Assembly (NCBI GenBank): GCA_949295085.1
Contig: CASFJS010000005.1
Coordinates: 1-64,000 of the forward strand
Direction: 5' to 3'
Length of the DNA: 64,000 nt
Source of the DNA: an uncultured Pseudomonadota bacterium
GTDB taxonomy: Bacteria; Pseudomonadota; Alphaproteobacteria; RF32; CAG-239
Shown here: positions 53,387-60,369 of the stretch, piece after piece
Position numbering within the stretch: the stretch's first letter is position 1
How the letters are laid out: each line of letters begins with the position of its first letter
Notes under the pieces: model-generated
Databases searched by the model: none
Told to the model about the DNA's origin: nothing
What the model saw: only the letters and a program-made list of their open reading frames with translations
Translations under genes and position numbers: made by a program

Positions 53387-53911
53387 ATGAGACATACCAA
53401 AAATCCGTTGGTCGTAAAAGATGAATTTATGACCGTTTTGATCAGCACCGGACAAGACATTACAAGTCTTGGGAGATTATTGGACTACTTTTGCGATGTT
53501 GTGTGGCAGCTTGATGATGAAAGATTTGTTTGTTATGAAAAATTAAAAGATCTTATGCTTTCGTTGCCGTCGGAACTCAAAAAAGTGCAGATCCCCCGAT
53601 TGATTGATTCAAGCAAAAGCTATCCTTTTCTGGTCTTTTTAGCTGAAGAGTTATTTAATTCGTTGGATTTTGACGCAAGGAAAGGCATTAAAATTTCGAT
53701 GATATACTGGACCAAAGATGATAAATATACTTCAATCTCTGAGAAAGAGTATCTCTATCGGCAGGCTAAAGGTCAGAAAGTTTGGATATCGAACGGAGAT
53801 TATCGCCGTCCGGTAACGAAAGAGGACTTGATATGCTTTGAAAAAGTTTTGGAAATGATGTTTATGTCCGGCAACAGTGAATGTTTTTATCTTAACGGAT
53901 ATGAAGATTGA
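53387..53911 (+). CDS. Unknown protein encoded between cas9 and the orphan repeat
   Basis: The 174-residue product has no signal peptide or membrane helix. It is mixed alpha/beta and moderately acidic, with a Met/Phe-rich C-terminal end (FEKVLEMMFMSGNSECFYLNGYED). The ATG has only a weak ribosome site. No known Cas, anti-CRISPR or toxin family is recognised. It separates tracrRNA from the orphan repeat and ends at a bidirectional terminator. Confidence 0.55.
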   Translation: MRHTKNPLVVKDEFMTVLISTGQDITSLGRLLDYFCDVVWQLDDERFVCYEKLKDLMLSLPSELKKVQIPRLIDSSKSYPFLVFLAEELFNSLDFDARKGIKISMIYWTKDDKYTSISEKEYLYRQAKGQKVWISNGDYRRPVTKEDLICFEKVLEMMFMSGNSECFYLNGYED

Positions 53912-53913
53912 TT

Positions 53914-53951
53914 AAAAAAGGCTAATTCCTTCCGGAGTTGGCCTTTTTTAA
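53914..53951. terminator. Strong bidirectional terminator
   Basis: AAAAAAGGC pairs with GCCTTTTTT, continued inward by about seven more pairs including two wobbles, with a TTCC loop. Confidence 0.85.
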
Positions 53952-54022
53952 TGGCTTGAAAAGGTGTGTGATATCCAAACAAACGAGCGAGCGTTTTCTC
54001 TTATCAACAGCGGCTCGCCGTT

Positions 54023-54058
54023 GTTATGGTTGACCGTTTAATTAATCTCTGATAAACA
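54023..54058 (+). repeat. Orphan CRISPR repeat copy
   Basis: This 36-bp stretch matches the array repeat at 32 of 36 positions, in the same orientation. It differs at position 6 and at 33, 34 and 36. It keeps TTGACC, but the -10 is TAAACA rather than TATGCT. No second repeat is next to it. It lies 47 bases before the start of the 54105 gene, so it may act as a promoter, as a single crRNA-like unit, or be an array relic. Confidence 0.8.
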
Positions 54059-54104
54059 TGTTTGAACGTGGTCGGGCTACACAAAAGAGAGTAAAGGAAA
54101 GAAA

Positions 54105-54902
54105 ATGAAAAAATTTTTATTGATTGTTCTTTGTCTGCTGAGTTTTAATATATCCTATGCCCGTAGTGATGAGGAAAATGGACAAAATGAAGCGGCTGAT
54201 GTTGTCCAACAATTTAAGAATGCCGTAAAAACGGATAATCCGGAGATTATAGCGGATTATGTCGTTTATCCGTTCGAAAGGCGGAATCCCTTGCCGGATA
54301 TTCAAAATAAAGAAGAATTTATTAAAAATTACGAAATGATTTTTGATGATGATCTGAAACAGGCTGTTAATGATTCTGAAATTGAGGATTGGGAAAGTGT
54401 CGGTTGGCGCGGTATTATGCTTTATAATGGGTTGTTATGGATTGATGAAAACGGAAAACTGATTGCCGTGAATTATGGCACCGATAAAGCCCGTGAATAT
54501 GTCGCAAAATGGCTCCAAAAGGATAAAGAGAGAATATATGAACCATTAAGAAAATATGATGCCAATGTTTATATTTTTAAGACGACTACAAAATTGGGGC
54601 GAATCGATAGGATAAGCCCGGAAGGATCGCGTAAAAGCCAATATCGTCTAGCTCTTTGGAATCGTGACGGAGATATGTCCGGTAAGCCGGAAGTGTTAAT
54701 TGCGGACGGATATGTTGAATATCGCGGATCGGCAAATAATACGGAGTATCATTTCAAATCAGATGAATACGAATATGTGTTTTTTGTGAATTATGTCGGA
54801 CCGGTTGATATGCCGCCTTATAGATTTGGAATTTATGAAAAAGCTGAAGATTTTTATGATGCCAAATCTATTGTTTTTGAGGAAGCGGACATTGTAAAGT
54901 AG
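54105..54902 (+). CDS. Secreted protein of unknown function
   Basis: The 265-residue product has a signal peptide (1-19, LLIVLCLLSFNISYA). Its first domain resembles NTF2-like periplasmic proteins (VVQQFKNAVKTDNPEIIADYVVYPF, WRGIMLYNGLLWIDENGKLIAVNY), and a C-terminal beta-rich part (about 150-260) is unassigned. AAAGGAAAG precedes the ATG. An orphan CRISPR repeat containing a -35 element lies just upstream. Confidence 0.65.
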   Translation: MKKFLLIVLCLLSFNISYARSDEENGQNEAADVVQQFKNAVKTDNPEIIADYVVYPFERRNPLPDIQNKEEFIKNYEMIFDDDLKQAVNDSEIEDWESVGWRGIMLYNGLLWIDENGKLIAVNYGTDKAREYVAKWLQKDKERIYEPLRKYDANVYIFKTTTKLGRIDRISPEGSRKSQYRLALWNRDGDMSGKPEVLIADGYVEYRGSANNTEYHFKSDEYEYVFFVNYVGPVDMPPYRFGIYEKAEDFYDAKSIVFEEADIVK

Positions 54903-55230
54903 CTACTTATTAGGTTTTATGAGAGGATGCGGACTTGTAAAAAGGACAAAGCCGTAGGCTGATAATGGCTGGATGTGTCAATACCAACCCATAAAACCTT
55001 GTTTTGCGTAAAATCAATAACTTACCTAAATAACGTTTGGGGTGTAAACCTCAAAGTTATTAGCAGTTTTCATTAGCACTGCTAATAAAGTATATTAGCA
55101 CAAATTCGCTGTCAATGTAAAATACATTTTACAAATTGTACTGACTTCATATTACTGTTAAATGTGTTTAACAAAACTATTGACTTTTATTTCTTTGTTA
55201 ATTATATTTAACAATATAAGGAGAGTTCAT
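54903..55230. other. Gene-free gap with operator-like sites
   Basis: The first half holds no ORF and includes CTGATAATGGCTG (54959-54971), which recurs at 58166-58178. There is also an AGCAGTGCTAAT-type inverted repeat near 55065-55090. The second half is the control region of the next gene, listed separately. Confidence 0.5.
55116..55213 (+). promoter_or_regulatory. Promoter with three palindromic operator-like sites
   Basis: The promoter is TTGACT (55180-55185), 17 bases, TATATT (55203-55208). Three similar 18-bp palindromes lie at 55116-55133 (TGTAAAATACATTTTACA), 55156-55173 (TGTTAAATGTGTTTAACA) and 55196-55213 (TGTTAATTATATTTAACA), spaced 40 bp apart centre to centre, so on the same helix face. 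The last covers the -10. Confidence 0.7.
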
Positions 55231-56547
55231 ATGCAAAATGGATCGGAAATAATAATAGGAAGACCACAATATTTAGAACAATTAAAAAAGTGGAAAAATC
55301 AACCTGATTTGATTAAAATCATAACAGGCGTTAGGCGTTGTGGTAAGTCTAAACTTTTTTACTTATATCAATTTGATTTGCTGGCAAATAAAGAAGCGGA
55401 TTATGGCCAAATTATCAATATAAACCTAGAAGACCGTTTGATGACAAGAGAAATAGGGTTAACGCTTGAGGCTAATAATCGGTTGAGTGGAGCAGATGCG
55501 TTATTGGATTATATTGTTAAAAAGCTTCAGCCAAACAAAATGAATTATGTTTTTCTAGATGAAATACAATTGCTCAACGATTGGCAAGTTGTAGCAAACA
55601 CATTGAGACTGAGAGATAATATAGATGTTTATCTGACAGGTTCAAATGCGTATATGTTTTCTAGTGATTTAGCCAATCAACTGGGGGGAAGATATATAGA
55701 AATCAAAATGCAACCTCTATCTTTTAGAGAATATTTTGATGCATATCCAATGTTCGCTCAACTTTATGTGAGAACTAGAAAAGATATTGAAAATTTGCAT
55801 CACCCTGTATATTTGTATTCCCATTATATAAAAGAAAGTGGTTTCCCTCAAACATTAAGCCTTGTGTATGATAAGCAGTTAATAAATGATTATTTAATGG
55901 ATACGGTATATTTAAATACTATTCAAAAAGATGTTGTTCGTCGTTTTGGTATTGCAGATGGAAATAAGTTAGAAGGTGTTGTTCGCTATCTATTTGACAA
56001 TATTGGTAATGAAACATCTATTCGAGGAATAGAACGCGGTCTAAAATCTACGGGTTTTAGTGTTTCAGTGCCAACTATTAGTCAGTATATTCAAGGCTTG
56101 GAAGACAGTTATTTGCTTTATAAGTGTGAACCTTTTGACATTAAAGGTAAGCAACTTTTAGAAACAAATGCCAAATATTATGTCGCCGATATTGGCTTGA
56201 GGACAGCGTTATTGGGAAAAGAGGGTGCTGATTCAGGTCATATACTTGAAAATGTCGTTTATCTTGAATTAATAAGACGAGGGTATAAAGTCTCTTTGGG
56301 TAAAGTTTATTCCAAAGGGCGGTTGGTTGAAGTAGATTTTGTTGCGACAAAAAGTGGCGGTATTGTTGAATATTATCAAGTATCTTTGAGTGTTCAAGAT
56401 ACTCAAACATTAGAGAGAGAATTAGAGCCATTGCAAGCAATTGATGATAATTTCCCAAAATTTTTATTAACGATGGACTATGATGAAAGTGATAATAAAG
56501 GAATTAAACACATAAATGCGCTTAAGTGGTTATTAGACTTTGATTAA
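55231..56547 (+). CDS. AAA ATPase with C-terminal DUF4143 domain
   Basis: From the ATG at 55231 (AAGGAGAG upstream) the product is 438 residues. The AAA_14 domain shows Walker A GVRRCGKSKLFY (about residues 31-42), Walker B VFLDEIQLLNDW (about 107-118) and the sensor LTGSNAYM. The C-terminal DUF4143 part (about 200-400) contains GHILENVVYLELIRRGY and VDFVATKSGG, a nuclease-like D..E-x-K pattern (EVDFVA). Family members are common in mobile and accessory regions; function is unknown. Its control region suggests tight repression. Confidence 0.85.
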   Translation: MQNGSEIIIGRPQYLEQLKKWKNQPDLIKIITGVRRCGKSKLFYLYQFDLLANKEADYGQIININLEDRLMTREIGLTLEANNRLSGADALLDYIVKKLQPNKMNYVFLDEIQLLNDWQVVANTLRLRDNIDVYLTGSNAYMFSSDLANQLGGRYIEIKMQPLSFREYFDAYPMFAQLYVRTRKDIENLHHPVYLYSHYIKESGFPQTLSLVYDKQLINDYLMDTVYLNTIQKDVVRRFGIADGNKLEGVVRYLFDNIGNETSIRGIERGLKSTGFSVSVPTISQYIQGLEDSYLLYKCEPFDIKGKQLLETNAKYYVADIGLRTALLGKEGADSGHILENVVYLELIRRGYKVSLGKVYSKGRLVEVDFVATKSGGIVEYYQVSLSVQDTQTLERELEPLQAIDDNFPKFLLTMDYDESDNKGIKHINALKWLLDFD

Positions 56548-56592
56548 GTTAATTTTAGTTCATTATTTAAACTGGCTTGGCTATAAATTATT

Positions 56593-56646
56593 TTAATGTT
56601 GATTTAATGTAAAAATAATGCTATTTTAATGTAAAAATAACATTAA
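56593..56646 (+). promoter_or_regulatory. Direct and inverted repeats upstream of the Fic gene
   Basis: TTTAATGTAAAAATAA occurs at 56603-56618 and 56625-56640, 22 bp apart. TTAATGTT (56593-56600) is inverted as AACATTAA (56639-56646). This looks like an autoregulatory site, as the Fic protein ends in a winged helix. Confidence 0.55.
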
Positions 56647-56656
56647 AGGAATTGTC

Positions 56657-57727
56657 ATGGCTTTTAGTCCTAAATATACGGTAACTTCTCGGATGCTTGC
56701 AAATCTTTCAAAAATCGAAGTTATTAAGCAGCAGTTTGAAAATCAGCCCATATCGCCGCAACTTTTGTTATCATTGCGGGAAAGTGCAAAAGTGGCCACA
56801 ATTCACTATTCAACGCAAATTGAAGGTAATCGTCTGAGCGGAAAAGAGGTTGCCGAGGCTCTGAAAGGCCGGAAACTGCCGCAAAGAGAAAAAGACGAGC
56901 AGGAGGTTAAGGCTTATTATAAGGCTTGGAATGCAATGGAAGAAGCCGTTGTTGCTAATCATTCTTTTGATGAAGAGCTGATTGCACATATTCATAGTTT
57001 GGTTGAGGCCAGCCAAAGTATAATACCATACCGAGATAATCAGAATGCTATTTATGATAGCGAAATCGGGGCTAAAATTTATTTGCCACCGGAAGCCAAA
57101 GATGTACCGGATATGATGAAAGAATTTTGCCAATGGGTGCAAAATGCAACGAATTTACCGGTTCCATTGGTGGCAGGAGTTGTGCACTACCAGTTTGTAA
57201 CCATACACCCTTATTATGACGGAAATGGCCGAACTGCACGACTATTGACAAGTTTTGTTATGCGTAAAGGCGGTTATGGGTTAAAAGGGATTTATTCCTT
57301 GGAAGAATATTATGCTAAGGATTTAATCCGCTATTATGATGCTTTGCAGACACATCCGCATCACAATTATTATTACGGACGAAATGAAGCTGATATAACC
57401 TCATGGTTGGAATATTTTGTGGCCGGTGTGGCTGATGCTTTTGATAAAGTTAATCAACACGCGGCAAATGAACAAACCAAAGGCTATACCGCAGATAAAA
57501 GCCCGATATTGCGCGAGCTTGATATTAAACAGCGGAAAGTCTTGGAACTGTTTGCAGAATTTAAAGAAGTCAACAGTACGCAAATTGCAGATACATTAGG
57601 CATTTCCGCCCAATCAGCACGATTTTTATTGCGTCAATGGATTGCGGAGGGTTTTTTGCAATATGCGAATGAGTCAAAAAAGGCAAGAACTTATAAACTG
57701 GCTGAAAAGTATGAAATGATTTTTTAG
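56657..57727 (+). CDS. Fic-domain protein with C-terminal winged helix
   Basis: Fic enzymes transfer AMP (or another group) to target proteins. The 356-residue product has an N-terminal inhibitory helix motif TQIEGNRLS (the [ST]xxxE[GN] pattern, about 55-63), a Fic_N region, the active motif HPYYDGNGRTARLL (about 187-200) with catalytic His, and a C-terminal helix-turn-helix (STQIADTLGISAQSARFLLRQW, about 302-323). The intact inhibitory motif predicts a self-restrained enzyme. AAAGGA precedes the ATG. It could be a toxin-like or regulatory protein. Confidence 0.92.
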   Translation: MAFSPKYTVTSRMLANLSKIEVIKQQFENQPISPQLLLSLRESAKVATIHYSTQIEGNRLSGKEVAEALKGRKLPQREKDEQEVKAYYKAWNAMEEAVVANHSFDEELIAHIHSLVEASQSIIPYRDNQNAIYDSEIGAKIYLPPEAKDVPDMMKEFCQWVQNATNLPVPLVAGVVHYQFVTIHPYYDGNGRTARLLTSFVMRKGGYGLKGIYSLEEYYAKDLIRYYDALQTHPHHNYYYGRNEADITSWLEYFVAGVADAFDKVNQHAANEQTKGYTADKSPILRELDIKQRKVLELFAEFKEVNSTQIADTLGISAQSARFLLRQWIAEGFLQYANESKKARTYKLAEKYEMIF

Positions 57728-58596
57728 TAAATATATTGTTTCCCTTCGTTTTCCTGCATTTTGAGTGGAGGGATTGATTTTTGATGATATAAACCAACCA
57801 TACCGGCCTTGGCTGACCAGCCAACGCACAAATCGCAATTTATATACAACGCGTCGCAAAATTAACGCGATGACATTGATGATGAAGGAAAAAATAATAA
57901 AATTGGTGAAATTTTATAAATCTGTAAATAATTTTTTTGCTCTCGTTGAATTTTGTATTTAATCTATGATAAAAGATAAAATAAAAGGTATTTTATAAGG
58001 TTAGTATCATTGCAGACCTGATATTTGCAATCTTTTTATCTTTGGTTCGTAAAGCATGAACAAGCCTCCGGTATTTAAGGCTAATTCCAATGAGATTTAT
58101 TAGCAGAAGTTATTAGCAGTTATTGACTTATAAAAAGAAAAGCCCTGTAAAAACAAGGCTTTATACTGATAATGGCTGCCCAATTCGGACAATATTCGAA
58201 CCAATGTCATTGATTTAACACCATACCTTAACCGCCGTTCTGACATTATTTCCTTAAAAGAAAAACTTAACTCTCGCCGCATAATAAGCGCTTGACTCGC
58301 AAGAGGTATTTTCATATAAAGAAAAAGCCAAGGGGTCGAGTCCCGAGGCTTTTTTTCCAAACTTGGAAAGAAGTTGACCAACACAACTTCCTATCCTTGT
58401 ATTGGAAGTATCGCATAGAATAATAAAAAAGTCAAGTACTTTTTGTTTTTCATGCGGTTAAGGTCAGCTTCTTTCCCAACCGCCCGCTAAGGGCTGAAAG
58501 GGTAAGATGATGAACTTAGTCAAAGGTTTAAGCATCTTAATAATGGTGCTTAAAATCATCATTATTATTTTAAGATAATATGATGAGGCGGGATTG
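57728..58596. other. 869-bp gap without a convincing gene
   Basis: AT-rich DNA with open frames that have poor composition. It contains a weak hairpin AAAGCC/GGCTTT (58139-58163), the second copy of CTGATAATGGCTG (58166-58178), and a clear terminator-like hairpin at 58320-58360 (AAAAAGCC..GGG / CCC..GGCTTTTTTT). The right half may be the prophage boundary; no att core is proven. Confidence 0.5.
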
Positions 58597-58609
58597 TCAA
58601 GATCCCGCC
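58587..58609 (-). terminator. Hairpin at the end of the prophage late operon
   Basis: GGCGGGAT pairs with ATCCCGCC around seven bases and contains the stop codon of the last gene. The following bases are AT-rich but lack a clean T-run. Confidence 0.55.
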
Positions 58610-58782
58610 CTTTGATTACTCATCTCTTTGATTGCCTTGTCCTCTCTGAAACACACCCGGGAATAAAACTCTGATTTTTTACCGTGGTTGTATTCCGAAA
58701 CTGGCCGATAATACCCCATTACCCGCGTCCATATCTCGCAAGGCTGACGTTCTTCGTCTTTCAAATCAGCTTCTTTAATCAT
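58597..58782 (-). CDS. Small NrdD C-terminus-like phage protein
   Basis: The 61-residue product matches the zinc-site region of anaerobic ribonucleotide reductase in outline: EERQPCEIWTRVMGYYRPVSEYNHGKKSEFYSR. It has no catalytic part. Stand-alone copies of this segment are known in phage genomes, with unknown role. The start at 58782 overlaps the o-spanin stop (ATGA) and has GAGGAG eight bases upstream. Confidence 0.6.
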   Translation of the reverse strand: MIKEADLKDEERQPCEIWTRVMGYYRPVSEYNHGKKSEFYSRVCFREDKAIKEMSNQRAGS

Positions 58783-59000
58783 TCGCACAGCTCCTCGTAT
58801 TTAAGATTGTTCCGTTTGACAGCGATTCGCTGATTGTCCGGCCGAATTTGTGATGCTCCGGCAACCGGCGAATATATAAAGCAGAAACTGTCAGTCATAT
58901 TTTGATGGCATCCGGTCAATATCATCACTAGAAAGGTCATCAATACGCTTAGCAGAAGCAATCTTGTTAAGCGTCTTTTCAGTCTGCGCTTCCTTCTCAT
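58779..59000 (-). CDS. Outer-membrane spanin-like lipoprotein (Rz1-type)
   Basis: The 73-residue product has a basic N-terminus, a hydrophobic stretch and a lipobox LTGC (Cys about residue 31), followed by a short tail typical of phage lipoproteins (DSFCFIYSPV... KYEELC). It starts inside the upstream small membrane-protein gene in another frame, the nested layout typical of Rz/Rz1 pairs. It would help disrupt the outer membrane at lysis. Confidence 0.68.
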   Translation of the reverse strand: MRRKRRLKRRLTRLLLLSVLMTFLVMILTGCHQNMTDSFCFIYSPVAGASQIRPDNQRIAVKRNNLKYEELCE

Positions 59001-59094
59001 TTTGCTTTCCGTCCTTTTTTCCGAGCCAATATACGAAAACGAGGGCGATTACCGCCCCCGTAATCCATTCAAGACACGATTTAAACCACGTCAT
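58891..59094 (-). CDS. Inner-membrane spanin-like protein (Rz-type)
   Basis: The 67-residue product has one N-terminal membrane helix (about 10-24, ITGAVIALVFVYWLG) and a charged helical periplasmic tail (KNEKEAQTEKTLNKIASAKR-like). Its last 110 bases overlap the lipoprotein gene in a different frame. It overlaps the holin-like gene by 4 bases. The size is small for Rz, so the assignment rests mainly on position. Confidence 0.58.
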   Translation of the reverse strand: MTWFKSCLEWITGAVIALVFVYWLGKKDGKQNEKEAQTEKTLNKIASAKRIDDLSSDDIDRMPSKYD

Positions 59095-59282
59095 TTTTCC
59101 AGCTTCTCGGCATCTGACTTTTTGAAAGCGGTGCTAAAAAAGTCAAGAAAGTTGATAATTTTTCCGATGATCTCATCGTCTTTTGTTGAGGGAGTGAATT
59201 TGACGACGGTTGTGCAAATAGCAACGAGCCCGCCATAAATAGCCAAAACATCGTCCCAATGTTCAGTGATCCAGTCAAGCAT
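59091..59282 (-). CDS. Holin-like small membrane protein
   Basis: The 63-residue product has one hydrophobic helix (about 11-30, VLAIYGGLVAICTTVVKF), then TPSTKDDEIIGKI and a charged tail. Similar small proteins with a TPxTKDD motif sit beside endolysins in many phages. It is between the endolysin and the spanins, overlapping both by a few bases. Holin function is inferred from position. Confidence 0.55.
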   Translation of the reverse strand: MLDWITEHWDDVLAIYGGLVAICTTVVKFTPSTKDDEIIGKIINFLDFFSTAFKKSDAEKLEK

Positions 59283-59688
59283 TGTTTTTTCCTTTCATTA
59301 AATCGGCGAGAGTTTCAGCGCGCTGTCCAACCTGTCTCGCCCAAAGGCTGTCCAGCATTTCACGAGCGGCCAGCTCGTAATCCTGTTTTTCGCAAGCGGC
59401 AAGCATCTTCCTGAAGCCCTTAAAGTTTTTAAGCCCAAGATTAAAATCCATCTCAATAATAATACCCTGCCGGATGTCGTCGAGATTATCAAACCAAGAG
59501 AACGCTTGGCGACATTCCGCTTCGCACCGCTTTAAGTCGTTGTCCAATAAAAAAGAGGCTTCCGCCTCTGTAATTCCATTATTTTCGATGTTTCTGCCAT
59601 AACCGATCGTCAATTTTCCGGCAGTGCAACGATAAGGCTTTTCTCTGAAGCCTTCGTGTTGTTTAATCCGTTCTTTGCAATTTATCAT
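59275..59688 (-). CDS. Phage endolysin, T4-type lysozyme (GH24)
   Basis: This would cleave the glycan strands of peptidoglycan at lysis. The 137-residue product shows the E-8aa-C-5aa-T catalytic pattern exactly: Glu12, Cys21, Thr27 in HEGFREKPYRCTAGKLTIGYG. Cys replaces the Asp of T4 lysozyme, a known variant. Normal length; no signal-anchor, so export would need the holin. It overlaps its neighbours by a few bases on both sides. Confidence 0.92.
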   Translation of the reverse strand: MINCKERIKQHEGFREKPYRCTAGKLTIGYGRNIENNGITEAEASFLLDNDLKRCEAECRQAFSWFDNLDDIRQGIIIEMDFNLGLKNFKGFRKMLAACEKQDYELAAREMLDSLWARQVGQRAETLADLMKGKNNA

Positions 59689-59957
59689 CGATGCCGCTCC
59701 ATAATTAAATGATAGATGTCTTTAATGTCTTTCCCGGTCTCTTCGCTCTGTCGCAATAAGGCATCAAGTTTTATTTCTATGCCCGACACCCTCGTTTCAA
59801 CTTGAGTATATCTTGAATCACAAAGCCCGACGCGCTCTTCAAGCTTTGTAACGCGAGGCTGAAGCATTATCAGGCCTTGTACAAAAGCGCACGCCGTAAA
59901 GAAAACCATAATTAGCCAGATGATATTTTTTATTTTATCTATCATTATGCACCTCAT
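59685..59957 (-). CDS. Small membrane protein with coiled coil
   Basis: The 90-residue product has one helix in the membrane (about 10-29, IIWLIMVFFTACAFVQGLIM) and a heptad-patterned C-terminal helix (VTKLEERVGLCDSRYTQVETRVSGIEIKLDALL). It lies between an XkdX-like gene and the endolysin, overlapping both. It may be a second holin or an antiholin; this is position-based inference. Confidence 0.6.
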   Translation of the reverse strand: MRCIMIDKIKNIIWLIMVFFTACAFVQGLIMLQPRVTKLEERVGLCDSRYTQVETRVSGIEIKLDALLRQSEETGKDIKDIYHLIMERHR

Positions 59958-60103
59958 TCGTTAGAGGTTTCGTCGTCTGCACCAGTTATCGAGTTATACT
60001 CGGCAAGTGTAATTGTCCCTTTTTCAACCCTTGCGGCCAGCGTTTCGCTGTCAATCCGCCCTTGTTCATAAAGCCTTTTAAGGCTTGCAACAATAGCTCT
60101 CAT
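59954..60103 (-). CDS. XkdX-like small phage protein
   Basis: An ATG at 60103, overlapping the previous stop by one base (TGATG), opens 49 codons: MRAIVASLKRLYEQGRIDSE, then a segment with VEKGTITLAEYNSITG. This fits the short XkdX-type proteins found beside tail-fibre genes in phages, whose mark is the ITxxEYxxITG end. Function unknown, structural context. Confidence 0.7.
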   Translation of the reverse strand: MRAIVASLKRLYEQGRIDSETLAARVEKGTITLAEYNSITGADDETSNE

Positions 60104-60369
60104 CACAAAACCCCCTCTTCAATTAATTGCAATGTGTAGTCGTCGACGATTTCTGCTTCTCGACGCAGCTCTGCCTGATTAACAGCGAGCCAAGCGGCAT
60201 ATTCTGCGCCAGATGCTACTGCTTCGTCATATACCCATAAATCAAAAGCCGCTCCGTTTTCATCGGTGCGGCTTTCTTTTTCAATATTTCGGCGGATCAA
60301 ATACCGACCGCCGGAAATTTCCTGTGTGCTGTCAGGCTGCACACGGCTTTCCGTCCGTTTGTATTGCAT
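60103..60369 (-). CDS. Small phage protein beside the tail-fibre module
   Basis: The 88-residue product is acidic, with TQEISGGRYLIRRNIEKESR and FDLWVYDEAVASGAEYAAWLA. Similar proteins sit before XkdX-like genes in phage tail modules. Its start overlaps the end of the reverse transcriptase gene by 38 bp in another frame. It does not look like the DGR accessory protein Avd. Confidence 0.6.
   Translation of the reverse strand: MQYKRTESRVQPDSTQEISGGRYLIRRNIEKESRTDENGAAFDLWVYDEAVASGAEYAAWLAVNQAELRREAEIVDDYTLQLIEEGVL

Noticed and set aside
53914-54060. A minus-strand transcript from the orphan repeat as the tracrRNA
   Set aside because: Its complement would pair with crRNAs and a terminator follows, but it lacks the AATAAGGC nexus and a clear promoter, and a much better tracrRNA lies at 53170-53280.
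58255-58360. tRNA-like 3' end (GGGGTCGAGTCCC) as a prophage attachment site
   Set aside because: No cloverleaf or acceptor stem can be built; the bases form a terminator hairpin instead. No integrase is in the window.
58100-58384. 94-codon minus-strand ORF in the gap before the prophage
   Set aside because: It crosses two terminator-like hairpins, has no ribosome site and no recognisable features.
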